From contig NZ_JAHXZL010000005.1 in the NCBI RefSeq assembly GCF_019429525.1, forward strand, positions 124,001-188,000: a stretch of DNA of 64,000 nucleotides, given 5' to 3'. The notes under the pieces are model-generated. The model ran no database searches and was not told where the DNA came from. It worked only from the letters and a program-made list of their open reading frames with translations. The translations under genes were made by a program, and so were the position numbers. The DNA comes from Sphingomonas folli. Its GTDB lineage: Bacteria; Pseudomonadota; Alphaproteobacteria; Sphingomonadales; Sphingomonadaceae. How positions within the stretch are numbered: the stretch's first letter is position 1; each line of letters starts with the position of its first letter. Positions 24,792 to 41,102 of the stretch are shown here, one piece after another.

Positions 24792-24837
24792 GAGAGGACA
24801 CCGCCGCCGCCCTCGGCCGGGCGGCGGTACTCCTCTC
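24792..24837 (-). terminator. Strong hairpin downstream of phoX
   Basis: A two-part stem, GAGAGGA/TCCTCTC outside and CCGCCGCC/GGCGGCGG inside, begins 9 bases past the phoX stop. It is a likely transcript end, although no T-run follows. Confidence 0.55.
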
Positions 24838-24845
24838 ACATGCGG

Positions 24846-27368
24846 TCAGAGGCCGACGACGCCGCCGTCGGTCTTGGTGATCACGATCGTCGCGGAGCGC
24901 GGGCGCGACGGCGTGGTCACCGCCCCCGCCTGGTTCGCCGGCCAGCTCGAGGTGATGTTCGCCGGGCCGCCGTTCTCGCCCGGGTGCTGGATGTTGACGA
25001 AGAGCGAGCGGCCGTCCGGCGTGGTGGTGATGCCGGTGATCTCACACTCCTTCGGCCCGACTAGGAAGCGCTTGAGCTTGCTGCCCGGCGCCGCGCCGAT
25101 GCGGGTGGTGGTGGTGCTGGTCGTCGTGGCGTTGGCCGCGGTGGTCAGCGTGTTGTTCACCACGCGCGTGCCGCCGTCGCCGACGCTGCCGGGCATCGCC
25201 GCGAGCAGCATGCAGTTGGTGACGTCGGTGTAGGCGCCGTCGTCGGTCTCGATCCACAGCACCGGCGCCACCTGGCCGCTGGCGTTGCTCGGCAGGCCGA
25301 ACCACAGGCCGTCGGGCGACGAGAAATCGTTGCTCGCGTCCAACCCCGAGAGATTGATGTTCGTCGGATCGAGGTCGGCGCCCGAGCCGAAGGCGTAGAT
25401 GTCCCAGGTGAAGCCGGTCGCCTCGGTGGTGTCGCCTGTCTCGCGCAGGCGGATGACATGGCCGTTGGCGTTGCCGCGCGTCGCCTGCGCGCTGGTGGGC
25501 GGGTCGGCGTTGACGACGTCGCCCTGCGGCAGCTTGGGATCGGTGTAGGCGCGCGGGTTGGCGGCGTCGGTGGTCGCCGGGGTGCGCGACGAGTTGTTGG
25601 TCAGCGTGCAGTACATCTCGCCGTTGACCGGGTTGACCGCGGTCCACTCGGGCCGGTCCATCCGCGTCGCGCCGAGCACGTCGGCGGCGAGGCGCGTGTT
25701 GATCAGCACGTCGGCCTGGTCGGCGAAGGCGTAGGTCGCGTTCGACGCCGTCAGCCCGTTCTGGCCGAAGGTCAGCGGCAGCCAGGTACCGCTGCCGTCG
25801 GCGTTGAAGCGCGCGACATAGAGCGTGCCGGTGTCGAGATAGTTGTCACCGGTGGCGAGCCGGTCGCTCGGCGTCGCGTCGGCGGCGACCCAGGGCGTCG
25901 CCGAGACGAACTTGTAGATATATTCGTTCTGCGCGTCGTCGCCCATGTAGAAGGCGGGGCGGACGCCCGCGATCACGCGGCCGGCCATGCAGCCCTCGTG
26001 GTTCATGCGGCCGAGCGCGGTACGCTTCCGCGGGGTCGAGGTCTGTGTGTAGGGGTCGATCTCGACCACCCAGCCGAACTGGAACGGTTCGTTGCGGAAG
26101 TCGGCGGTGCCGTCGGCGGTGGCGCTGGCGGTGGCGCTGGCGTTCCAGCGCGCGAAGACGGTGCTCGACGCGTCCGACGGGGTCGCGGTGGTCCAGCCGT
26201 AATTGCCGGCGCGGCCCTCGCTGATGCCGTAGCGGGTCAGCGACACGTTCTGCTTGGCGTTGCCGGCGGCGGTGCGGATCGCCGCGTCACCCGCGTTGCG
26301 GCGGAAATAGCCCGCCCAATTCTCCTCGTTGGTGAGGTAGGTACCCCAGGGCATGTAGCCGTTGGCACAGTTGTTGATCGTGCCGCGCCCGGTGGTGCCG
26401 TCGGCCGAGTAGAGCGTGCGCAGCGCGGCGTTGCCGCGCACCGGCCCGTTGAACTGCACCGGCGTGTTGGGGGTGATGCGGCGGTTGAGCGCGCTGCCCT
26501 GGACGTAGCTCCACGCGCCGGTGTTGCTGGCGCGGGTGACCTCGATCACCGAGACGCCGTGCGCCTCGATCTCCTTGATCGCCTCGCTCTCGGGCCGCGG
26601 CGACGGCGAGGGGCCGTTGGCGTGCAGATAGGCCTGGGTGATGTTCTCGTGGTTGAGGACCAGCACGCCGCGCGTGTTGTTGGTGGTGTCGGGCGCGTTG
26701 CCGCTCGCCGCGAGGCCGAAATAGGACATGCCGTCGTGGTGGTCGCCGGCGCGCTGCGCGAAATTGGTGTCGGTGCCGTTGTTGGCATAGGCCGCGACGC
26801 TCGACGCGATCGGGTCGCCGAGGCGGTACAGCACGGTCACCTGATAGTCGGACGGGACGGTCACGACGTCGTTGAGGTTCTTCGCCACCGCGGTGAAGGC
26901 GAGCGTGGCGGGCAGCACGGTGACGGTCGAGCGCGCGCTGCTCGAGCCGCTGCCGCCGCTCGCGGTGAACTCGAAGACGAGCGCGGTCGACTGGGTGACG
27001 TTCGGCGCGGTGAAGGTGATCGAGTTGCCGCTCGCGATCACGGGCACGGTCGGGCCGCTGACCTGGGTGAACTTGGTGGTGCTGGCATTGTCGGTCGCGG
27101 TGGCGGTGAGCGTCACCACGTGGCCGCCCTGGGTCTGGACGTTGACGCCGTCGGACACGGTGATGACGTCGTTGCCGTTGTCGTCGCAGCCGGACAGCAG
27201 CGCGCCGCCGAACACCGCGGTGGTCATCGCGCTCATCCCGCCCATCATCTGTCGGCGCGAGTAGCGGCGTGCGACCAGGTCGCTGAGATGCGGGTTGTGG
27301 GTCGGATTGGTGTCGACGTCACCGTCGTCGTAGGACGGCGTGGCGAGGCTGAGCTGCTGGTCGGTCAT
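24846..27368 (-). CDS. phoX: PhoX family alkaline phosphatase, Tat-exported lipoprotein
   Basis: An 840-residue PhoX (DUF839) phosphatase releasing phosphate from organic esters outside the inner membrane. After a 34-residue N-terminal extension there is a Tat signal with Arg38-Arg39 (YSRRQMMGG) and a lipobox ending LLSGC at Cys61. Residues about 65-155 form an Ig/PKD-like beta domain. The PhoX catalytic region follows, with RLGDPI, GDHHDGMSYFGL, GVLVLNHEN, LTNEENWAGYFRR, GRMNHEGC and VWIETDDGAYTDV (written LWIETDDGAYTDV here), and NIQHPGE near the end. The enzyme normally binds iron and calcium. ATG 27368 follows GGGAGC. Pho-box-like repeats lie 63 bases upstream. Confidence 0.92.
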   Translation of the reverse strand: MTDQQLSLATPSYDDGDVDTNPTHNPHLSDLVARRYSRRQMMGGMSAMTTAVFGGALLSGCDDNGNDVITVSDGVNVQTQGGHVVTLTATATDNASTTKFTQVSGPTVPVIASGNSITFTAPNVTQSTALVFEFTASGGSGSSSARSTVTVLPATLAFTAVAKNLNDVVTVPSDYQVTVLYRLGDPIASSVAAYANNGTDTNFAQRAGDHHDGMSYFGLAASGNAPDTTNNTRGVLVLNHENITQAYLHANGPSPSPRPESEAIKEIEAHGVSVIEVTRASNTGAWSYVQGSALNRRITPNTPVQFNGPVRGNAALRTLYSADGTTGRGTINNCANGYMPWGTYLTNEENWAGYFRRNAGDAAIRTAAGNAKQNVSLTRYGISEGRAGNYGWTTATPSDASSTVFARWNASATASATADGTADFRNEPFQFGWVVEIDPYTQTSTPRKRTALGRMNHEGCMAGRVIAGVRPAFYMGDDAQNEYIYKFVSATPWVAADATPSDRLATGDNYLDTGTLYVARFNADGSGTWLPLTFGQNGLTASNATYAFADQADVLINTRLAADVLGATRMDRPEWTAVNPVNGEMYCTLTNNSSRTPATTDAANPRAYTDPKLPQGDVVNADPPTSAQATRGNANGHVIRLRETGDTTEATGFTWDIYAFGSGADLDPTNINLSGLDASNDFSSPDGLWFGLPSNASGQVAPVLWIETDDGAYTDVTNCMLLAAMPGSVGDGGTRVVNNTLTTAANATTTSTTTTRIGAAPGSKLKRFLVGPKECEITGITTTPDGRSLFVNIQHPGENGGPANITSSWPANQAGAVTTPSRPRSATIVITKTDGGVVGL

Positions 27369-27430
27369 GACGCTCCCTGGGCGCTATCGGTTTGTACCGA
27401 CGCCTATTGGCGGCGCTCCAAGGCACGTGC

Positions 27431-27480
27431 GCGACAGTTTGATGAGCGCTGGATGACGCCACCGTTACGTATCCGTGACA
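27431..27480 (-). promoter_or_regulatory. Probable multi-copy Pho box upstream of phoX
   Basis: Read on the minus strand, five six-base words occur at exact 11-base spacing: TGTCAC, CGTAAC, CGTCAT, GCTCAT, TGTCGC (plus-strand positions 27475, 27464, 27453, 27442, 27431). PhoB boxes are direct repeats of a CTGTCAT-like half-site every 11 bases. Three of the words fit well and two are weak. Confidence 0.65.
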
Positions 27481-27491
27481 CCCGTCCGTGC

Positions 27492-27519
27492 TTGACTACC
27501 CTGCGTGATCCGCTATGAG
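27492..27519 (+). promoter_or_regulatory. Probable sigma70 promoter for rplJ-rplL
   Basis: TTGACT at 27492-27497 and TATGAG at 27514-27519 with a 16-base spacer, predicting a start near 27526 and a leader of about 240 bases before rplJ. Confidence 0.6.
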
Positions 27520-27525
27520 CCGCCC

Positions 27526-27768
27526 CGCGCGTCCCGCCCCAGGGCGATGACGCACCGTCCGAGACAGCGGGTGGCCCCAGGGCCTTAATTCCCCGCCGAG
27601 ACGGGGACAGGAACAACGCGGTCGCGACGCGCCTATCGATGGCGCGCGCTGTCGCCGCCCGCACGGGCTCCCATTCCCCATCGCTGGACAGTACCGCCGG
27701 GCGCTCGCGCGCGGCGGTTCGTACCCGGACAGGCGGCCCCGGCCCCCTGTCCCAACGTGGAGAATGGC
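27526..27768 (+). ncRNA. Candidate L10 leader (ribosomal protein autoregulatory leader)
   Basis: The long untranslated region before rplJ contains two stems close to the ribosome site: ACCGCCG/CGGCGGT (27693-27718) and GGACAGG/CCTGTCC (27727-27752). L10-L12 leaders that bind their own product stand at this place in most bacteria. The exact consensus fold was not verified. Confidence 0.45.
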
Positions 27769-28284
27769 ATGGATCGTAGTCAGAAGACCGCGGCCGTCGC
27801 CGAGCTGAACGATACCTTCTCGAAGGTCGGCGTGGTGGTCGTCACCCGCAACCTCGGGATGACGGTGGCGCAGTCGACCGACTTGCGCAACCGGATGCGG
27901 GACGCCGGCGCGAGCTACAAGGTCTCGAAGAACAAGCTTGCCAGGATCGCGCTCGACGGCACCGACTATGGCTCGCTCAGCGACATGCTGACGGGTCCGG
28001 TCGGCCTGGCTTCCTCGACCGACCCGGTCGCGGCGGCCAAGGTGGCGGTCGATTTCGCCAAGACGACCGACAAGTTCGAGATCGTCGGCGGCGCGATGGG
28101 CGCGACCGCGCTCGACCTGGCCGGCGTGCAGGCACTGGCGACGCTCCCGTCGCTGGACGAGCTGCGCGCCAAGATCGTCGGCCTCATCGTGGCCCCGGCC
28201 ACGAAGATCGCGACGATCACCCAGGCTCCGGCCGCGCAGATCGCGCGCGTCCTCTCCGCCTACGCGGAGAAGGAAGCCGCCTGA
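27769..28284 (+). CDS. rplJ: 50S ribosomal protein L10
   Basis: A 171-residue L10, the base of the ribosomal stalk that carries L7/L12 dimers. The N-terminus MDRSQKTAAVAELNDTF, the segment YKVSKNKLARIAL near residues 48-60, and the C-terminal helix LSAYAEKEAA that binds L12 are all typical. The ATG at 27769 is chosen because GTGGAG lies just upstream; the GTG at 27757 would be part of that ribosome site. rplK and rplA, which precede rplJ in many bacteria, are not here: phoX lies upstream on the other strand. rplL follows after 68 bases. Confidence 0.97.
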   Translation: MDRSQKTAAVAELNDTFSKVGVVVVTRNLGMTVAQSTDLRNRMRDAGASYKVSKNKLARIALDGTDYGSLSDMLTGPVGLASSTDPVAAAKVAVDFAKTTDKFEIVGGAMGATALDLAGVQALATLPSLDELRAKIVGLIVAPATKIATITQAPAAQIARVLSAYAEKEAA

Positions 28285-28352
28285 TCGGGCAGCTGACCGG
28301 CATTCATTTGTGAACATGGGGCACCTGTCCCCGCTTGATAGGAAGTACGATC

Positions 28353-28730
28353 ATGGCAGACCTGAACGCGCTGGTTGACCAGCTGAGCGAGCTGACCGTC
28401 CTCGAGGCCGCCGAGCTCTCGAAGCTGCTCGAAGAGAAGTGGGGCGTCTCGGCCGCCGCCGCGGTCGCGGCCCCGGCCGCCGGTGGCGCCGGTGCGGCGG
28501 CTCCCGCCGTCGAGGAGAAGACCGAGTTCGACGTGATCCTGACCGGCGACGGTGGCAAGAAGATCAACGTCATCAAGGAGGTCCGCGCGCTCACCGGGCT
28601 CGGCCTGACCGAGGCGAAGGCCCTGGTCGAGGGCGCGCCGAAGCCGGTCAAGGAAGGCGTGAACAAGGACGAGGCCGAGAAGGTCAAGAAGCAGCTCGAG
28701 GAAGCCGGCGCGACCGTCGAGCTCAAGTAA
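28353..28730 (+). CDS. rplL: 50S ribosomal protein L7/L12
   Basis: A 125-residue L7/L12 stalk protein that recruits translation GTPases. The dimerisation helices ([25 protein letters not shown], residues about 6-30, read in parts), an alanine/proline-rich hinge (about 31-52) and the C-terminal domain (TEFDVIL onward, ending [10 protein letters not shown]) are all complete. ATG 28353 follows AGGAAG. It is co-transcribed with rplJ, and a strong hairpin follows. Confidence 0.98.
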   Translation: MADLNALVDQLSELTVLEAAELSKLLEEKWGVSAAAAVAAPAAGGAGAAAPAVEEKTEFDVILTGDGGKKINVIKEVRALTGLGLTEAKALVEGAPKPVKEGVNKDEAEKVKKQLEEAGATVELK

Positions 28731-28744
28731 GCCGATCACCGGAT

Positions 28745-28764
28745 CCCGCGGGCTCGCCCGCGGG
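28745..28764 (+). terminator. Hairpin after rplL
   Basis: CCCGCGGG-CTCG-CCCGCGGG, a perfect eight-base-pair stem 14 bases after the rplL stop. No T-run. It may attenuate or end the rplJL transcript before the opposite-strand gene. Confidence 0.5.
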
Positions 28765-28985
28765 TCACGGACTCAGCAGTGGCGGGGCGGTCTTCCTGGC
28801 GGAAGGTCGCCCCGTTCGCGTTGGTGCGACGGCGCGTGTCCGCGGACGCTCCGTCTCCCGCGGGCGGTTGACGCGCTGCGCGCCGCCATCGCGCTCCTCT
28901 CGCCGTCATCCCGGACTTAAGTTGAGGGTCACCGCGCGATCCAACGAATGTTGGCGCGATCGCTGCGATAGATCCGGATCAGCCG
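28765..28985. other. Gap between rplL and the proline-rich gene
   Basis: No gene. It includes another GTCATCCCGGACTT intergenic-repeat fragment near 28905-28920. Confidence 0.5.
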
Positions 28986-30122
28986 TCAGCGCGTGACCGG
29001 CTCGCCGTGCGCGCGAACGCCGAGCCTCTCGTGCATCCGCGCGGGCGCGTCGAGCCAGAAGGGCGCGAGCTTCGCCGCCCCCTCCCGCTCCACCCCGACG
29101 GCGAAGGCCGCCGCGCTCTGCGCCTCCCCCTCCCCGCTGGCGTAGCGCACGTCCACCGCCGCGACCGGCACGAACATCGCGCGCCCCGCCATGTCGATCG
29201 GCACGATGGATGCGCGGGGCAGCGTCAGCAGCAACGGCAGCACGCGCCGCTCGCCCGGCGCGAGCGCGAACGGCGCGACGGCGGGCCGTCCCAGCGGCTG
29301 CGCGAACGAGGCGGCGAGCTCGGCCTGCTGGTCGCGGTGCGCGCTCAAGAGGCGAGCCGCGACGTGCACCGCGGTCGCGGGCGCGGCACCGGCGTTGACG
29401 ATCTCCAGCTCGGCGTCGAGCGTCGCGGTGAGCAGGTTGATCCCGCCGCGGCGCGGGCGGAGCGCCAACGTGAGCCGCGCGCGCTCACCGCCGACGCCGA
29501 CGAGCGGCTCTGTGAGACGCGGCGGCAGCGGGGGTGATAATGGCATCGGCTCGGCTGGCACGAGCGCGACGTCCTCCACCCCGGCGCCGGCTACCGGACG
29601 ACGGCGCCACCATAGCAGCAACGCCCCGCCGGCGAGCAGGACGAGCGCACCGGCGATCAGCCAGTCCGCGCGCCACAGCGGCGCCGGCGGTGCCGAGGCC
29701 GGCGGCGGCACCGGTACCGGCACCGCGGCCGGGATGCTCGGCGTCGGCGCGGGAACGTCGATCGGCGCCGAGGCCGTCGGCGCGGCGAGCGGCGCGGCTG
29801 TGGGGAGCGGCGCGCTCGGCGTCGGCGTCGGCGTCGCGAGGGCGCGCGGCCGCGGCGCGGCGGCCGCACGCGGGCTCACCGTCGCACGCGGCGTCGCGGT
29901 CGGGCGCGGCGTGGGCCGCGGCGTCGGCGCCACCCGCACGGGCGCGACGACGGGCGGCACGTTCGGCGGCGACCCCGGTCCCGGCGGCAGCGACCAGCTG
30001 ATCGGCGGGGGCACCGCCGAGGCAGCGGGCGGCACCGTCGTGGCCGGCGCCGGAGTCGCCTGCTGCGCCGCGGCCGGCGCCGCGACGGGTGCGAGCGCGA
30101 GCAGGAAGGCAGTGTCACGCAT
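28986..30122 (-). CDS. Proline-rich exported membrane protein of unknown function
   Basis: A 378-residue protein I do not recognise. It has a signal peptide (MRDTAFLLALAPVAAPAAAQQ), then about 120 residues rich in Pro, Ala and Thr with TPRPTPRPT-like repeats. One membrane segment (LIAGALVLLAGGALLLWW, near residues 155-172) is followed by an Arg cluster and a soluble beta-rich domain (about 210-370) with LTLALRPRRGGINLLTATLDAEL (read in parts) and MAGRAMFVPVAAVDVRY. The topology puts the proline-rich arm outside and the beta domain in the cytoplasm, unless the signal remains as an anchor. ATG 30122 or 30128 are both possible. It lies antisense between rplL and rpoB. Confidence 0.75.
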   Translation of the reverse strand: MRDTAFLLALAPVAAPAAAQQATPAPATTVPPAASAVPPPISWSLPPGPGSPPNVPPVVAPVRVAPTPRPTPRPTATPRATVSPRAAAAPRPRALATPTPTPSAPLPTAAPLAAPTASAPIDVPAPTPSIPAAVPVPVPPPASAPPAPLWRADWLIAGALVLLAGGALLLWWRRRPVAGAGVEDVALVPAEPMPLSPPLPPRLTEPLVGVGGERARLTLALRPRRGGINLLTATLDAELEIVNAGAAPATAVHVAARLLSAHRDQQAELAASFAQPLGRPAVAPFALAPGERRVLPLLLTLPRASIVPIDMAGRAMFVPVAAVDVRYASGEGEAQSAAAFAVGVEREGAAKLAPFWLDAPARMHERLGVRAHGEPVTR

Positions 30123-30135
30123 GAACATCGCCCGA

Positions 30136-30163
30136 CCGCTACCGTGTCGACCGCCGAGGTCAA
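30136..30163 (-). promoter_or_regulatory. Possible promoter of the proline-rich gene
   Basis: On the minus strand, TTGACC (30163-30158) and TAGCGG (30141-30136) are 16 bases apart. The -10 is weak and the -10 to ATG distance is very short, so the transcript would be nearly leaderless. Confidence 0.3.
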
Positions 30164-30200
30164 CCGCCCGCCCGCGCGCCGCCGCCCCGCGCCGGCCCGG

Positions 30201-30229
30201 TTGACGCTCCGCCGCGACGAGCCTATATC
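30201..30229 (+). promoter_or_regulatory. Sigma70 promoter for rpoB-rpoC
   Basis: TTGACG at 30201-30206 and TATATC at 30224-30229 with an ideal 17-base spacer. Predicted transcription start is near 30236, leaving a leader of about 174 bases. This gives rpoBC its own promoter, independent of rplJL. Confidence 0.7.
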
Positions 30230-30409
30230 CCGCCCTCTTCCTTCGGTTCCGGGACATGACGCGCCGTCGCGCAGCGCGCCATACGTATGGGATCGAGGGG
30301 TTCAGGACGCTGAAGGTCGCCGTCTCCCGTTCGCCGGGATCAGACGCGCGGCCTTTCGCCGTTCGGTCCCATGCGCCCGTAAATTCTGGCTGACGAGGCA
30401 CACGCTCCT

Positions 30410-34591
<4,182 letters not shown>

Positions 34592-34601
34592 GCAAGCGCC
34601 C

Positions 34602-34737
34602 TCCCTTTCCCGGCGGGAGAGGGAGGGAGCGGCCGCAGGCCGCGGAAGGGTGGGAGTGACGCGCCGCGCGCCGCCCTCACCTTCCCACTCGGCGATGCCG
34701 AGCGGGCCCCTTCCTCTCCCGCTGGGAGAGGAGAGAT
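34602..34737. repeat. Palindromic intergenic element between rpoB and rpoC
   Basis: CTCCCTTTCCCGGCGGGAGA near the left end and TCTCCCGCTGGGAGAGGAG near the right form imperfect stems. The middle carries CGGCCGCAGGCCG and ACTCGGCGATGCCGAGC hairpins. A similar plan occurs at 48727-48863. It will be transcribed as part of the rpoBC message. Confidence 0.65.
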
Positions 34738-34756
34738 TTGAAAGAGGTTCATCAAG

Positions 34757-39046
<4,290 letters not shown>

Positions 39047-39086
39047 GACGCGGCGGCGGTGAGAGCCGCGCCGCCGACCTGATCGA

Positions 39087-39123
39087 GCCGCCGCCCGGAA
39101 TGCCGGGCGGCGGCTTCTTTTTT
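39087..39123 (+). terminator. Intrinsic terminator of rpoB-rpoC
   Basis: A perfect 12-base-pair stem GCCGCCGCCCGG/CCGGGCGGCGGC with a four-base loop (AATG), followed by TTCTTTTTT. This is the clearest rho-independent terminator in the window. Confidence 0.95.
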
Positions 39124-39193
39124 GTGCCTCGGGGCGGCCGTCGAGCGGCGGAGCGTCCTAGGATGAGAGGGTTATCCCTGACGGAGCCAGCGC

Positions 39194-39469
39194 GTGATCG
39201 ACCAGCCGCCCCGCCCCGTTCGCGCCGAGGACATCCTCGCCGACGGTGTCGATCAGACCGACCTGGACGGGCTCAGCGCGCGAAAGGGCACGGTCGCGGC
39301 GTTCCTGCGCAACGCCCGCCGCTGGGTCGAGCCGGACATCGCCGGGTCGGAACGCGCCCTGCTCACCGAGGCGATCGCGCGAGCGGTGCCGGTGCTCCGC
39401 GCGATCGGCCTGTTCGACGTGCTCGAGGTGCGCGACCCCGCGCTCCGCGCGCTGATCGACGCCTGCTGA
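39194..39469 (+). CDS. Small hypothetical protein
   Basis: A 91-residue soluble, acidic protein I do not recognise. The frame begins at GTG 39194 with ACGGAG upstream and has balanced protein-like composition (RAEDILADGVDQTDLDGLSARKGTVAAFLRN, read in parts; helical throughout). No motif is identified. The next gene starts four bases after its stop, so the two are probably co-transcribed from a promoter after the rpoC terminator. Confidence 0.7.
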   Translation: MIDQPPRPVRAEDILADGVDQTDLDGLSARKGTVAAFLRNARRWVEPDIAGSERALLTEAIARAVPVLRAIGLFDVLEVRDPALRALIDAC

Positions 39470-39472
39470 GCG

Positions 39473-39901
39473 ATGGCGGCGCGTCGCGGCCAAGCGGCGC
39501 GACCGGCGTCGCCCGCGCCGAAGCCCGAGGATGAGCCGACGGCACCCGTCAGCCGAGCGCCCGGCAGCCGACGCGATCGCGCGCTATGGCAGCTCGCCCG
39601 TGCCAAGCGGCTCGTGCTCGTGCTGTCGACACTGGCGGCGGCGCTCTCGATCGTGACGCTCTCGACCAGCCCGCTCGAGTGGGTCGGCGGGGGTGACGAG
39701 CTATCGCCCGCGTCGCATTGCGCGGTGCTCGGCGCGCGCGACCCGGCTCGACCGCTGCTCGCCGCGCTCACCCTGGTGCCAGTGGTGGCGCTGTTGCTGT
39801 GCGCCTGGTGCCGGCCGCGCTCCCGGTCCAGCCTGCTGCTCGGCGGCGCGACCCTGCTGCTATGGGCGTATCGTTTCCACCTGCGCCACCCCGGCTGCTG
39901 A
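39473..39901 (+). CDS. Hypothetical membrane protein
   Basis: A 142-residue protein with a basic, proline-rich N-terminus (about residues 1-45) and three hydrophobic segments (near 47-62, 93-110 and 120-133). Between the first two is a short loop with a cysteine (SHCAVLG); CAWCRPR follows the second. I do not recognise it. It begins with ATG 39473, just after the stop of the preceding small gene, and is probably part of the same transcript. Confidence 0.6.
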   Translation: MAARRGQAARPASPAPKPEDEPTAPVSRAPGSRRDRALWQLARAKRLVLVLSTLAAALSIVTLSTSPLEWVGGGDELSPASHCAVLGARDPARPLLAALTLVPVVALLLCAWCRPRSRSSLLLGGATLLLWAYRFHLRHPGC

Positions 39902-39951
39902 TCGCCGGCGGGTTGACCGCGCGTTAACTACCCGGCGCGCAGGGATGGCAG

Positions 39952-41079
39952 ATGTCCGTCGCGCGCCTGCCCTCCCCCGCCCCGCTGCCGGCCCGTCGCC
40001 GCGCCGCGGGATGGCTGCTGGCAGCGACGCTGCTGCTGATCGTGGTCGGCCTGCTCTCCCCTGCCCTGCCCGCGGCGCGCCCCGCTACGTCCGCCGATCG
40101 CGGCGACGCCGCGCTCTATCGCGCGATCGATCGACGCCTCGCCGCCGGGCAGGGATATTACACCGCCGCCGCCGCCGAGCATCGCGCGCGCGACTTCCCG
40201 CTCCGGCCCGCGGTGGCGGTGCGGCTGCCGAGTCGCGCCTGGTTCTACCGTCTGGTCGGCGAGGACGCAGCGCTGTGGTGGCTGCGCGCGCTCGCCCTGC
40301 TGGCCGCGCTCGCCACCGCGTCCCGCCTGCGCGCCGCAGCCGGGTCGCGCGTGCTCTGGGGCGGCGCGAGCGCGATCGCGGCGGCCTCGACGCTGCCGCT
40401 CGCCAACCCCGTGGTCGCGCTCTGGCCCGAGTGCTGGGCTGGACTGCTGGTCGCCCTGTCACTCGCGTGCCGGGACAACCGCCGCTGGCGCGTGGCCGCG
40501 CTGCTCGGTCTGGCCGCCGCGCTCGTGCGCGAGCTCGCGCTCCCTTACCTGGCGGTGATGGCGCTCGTCGCGGCGCTCGACCGGCGCCGCGACGAGGTGC
40601 TCGGCTGGATCGCCGCGACCGTCGTCGCCGTACTCGCGCTCGCCGCGCACGCCGCGGCGGTGGCGACCGTGCTGCGACCGGGTGACGGCGAGTCGCAGGG
40701 CTGGGTCCGCGCGGGTGGCTGGGCCTTCGACCTGGCGATGGCGCGCGCGACCACGCCGCTGGCGCTGGTCCCCGCCGCGACGGCGCTGCTGGTGCCGCTC
40801 GCGCTCTACGGCTGGGCGAGCGCGCCGGGCGGCTATGCGCGGCGCGTCACTCTCGCGCTGGCGGCCTGGCTGGTGCCAGCGCTGCTGATCGGCCGGCCGG
40901 AGAACAGCTATTGGGGGCTGATGCTGGCGCCGGTGTGGCTCGCCGGCCTGCCGCTCGCGTTGCCGGCGCTCCGCGACGCGATTGCGCGCGCTGCAACCAC
41001 GAACCAAGAGCTTGCAATTGCGCGCTCGTCACGGGCCGACCACATGCCCGCTAGTGCTGCAGCGCAGCATTCGCCTTAG
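39952..41079 (+). CDS. Multi-pass membrane protein, possible GT-C glycosyltransferase-like
   Basis: A 375-residue protein with eight to nine hydrophobic segments. The first membrane segment is followed by a periplasmic loop (about residues 44-95) containing DRGDAALYRAIDRRLAAGQGYY. Membrane sugar transferases of the GT-C type often have an acidic residue in the first loop and a similar layout, with RELALPYLAVMALVA recalling such enzymes. No family is certain. It starts at ATG 39952, 50 bases after the preceding gene, and converges with a TupA-like ATP-grasp gene, which hints at surface polysaccharide work. Confidence 0.65.
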   Translation: MSVARLPSPAPLPARRRAAGWLLAATLLLIVVGLLSPALPAARPATSADRGDAALYRAIDRRLAAGQGYYTAAAAEHRARDFPLRPAVAVRLPSRAWFYRLVGEDAALWWLRALALLAALATASRLRAAAGSRVLWGGASAIAAASTLPLANPVVALWPECWAGLLVALSLACRDNRRWRVAALLGLAAALVRELALPYLAVMALVAALDRRRDEVLGWIAATVVAVLALAAHAAAVATVLRPGDGESQGWVRAGGWAFDLAMARATTPLALVPAATALLVPLALYGWASAPGGYARRVTLALAAWLVPALLIGRPENSYWGLMLAPVWLAGLPLALPALRDAIARAATTNQELAIARSSRADHMPASAAAQHSP

Positions 41080-41102
41080 AGGTCGTCCATGTTCTCGCTC
41101 GT

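Noticed and set aside
25458..27518. A 686-codon frame antisense to phoX
   Set aside because: Valine/glycine/arginine-rich shadow of phoX codons with no start signal.
29191..30204. A plus-strand Gly/Ala/Thr-rich frame opposite the proline-rich gene
   Set aside because: The minus-strand frame has a signal peptide, a membrane segment and a normal beta domain; the plus frame is low complexity throughout.
39115..39193. A second terminator or small RNA after rpoC
   Set aside because: Beyond the one strong terminator the sequence has no further stem with a T-run and no promoter-like pair.
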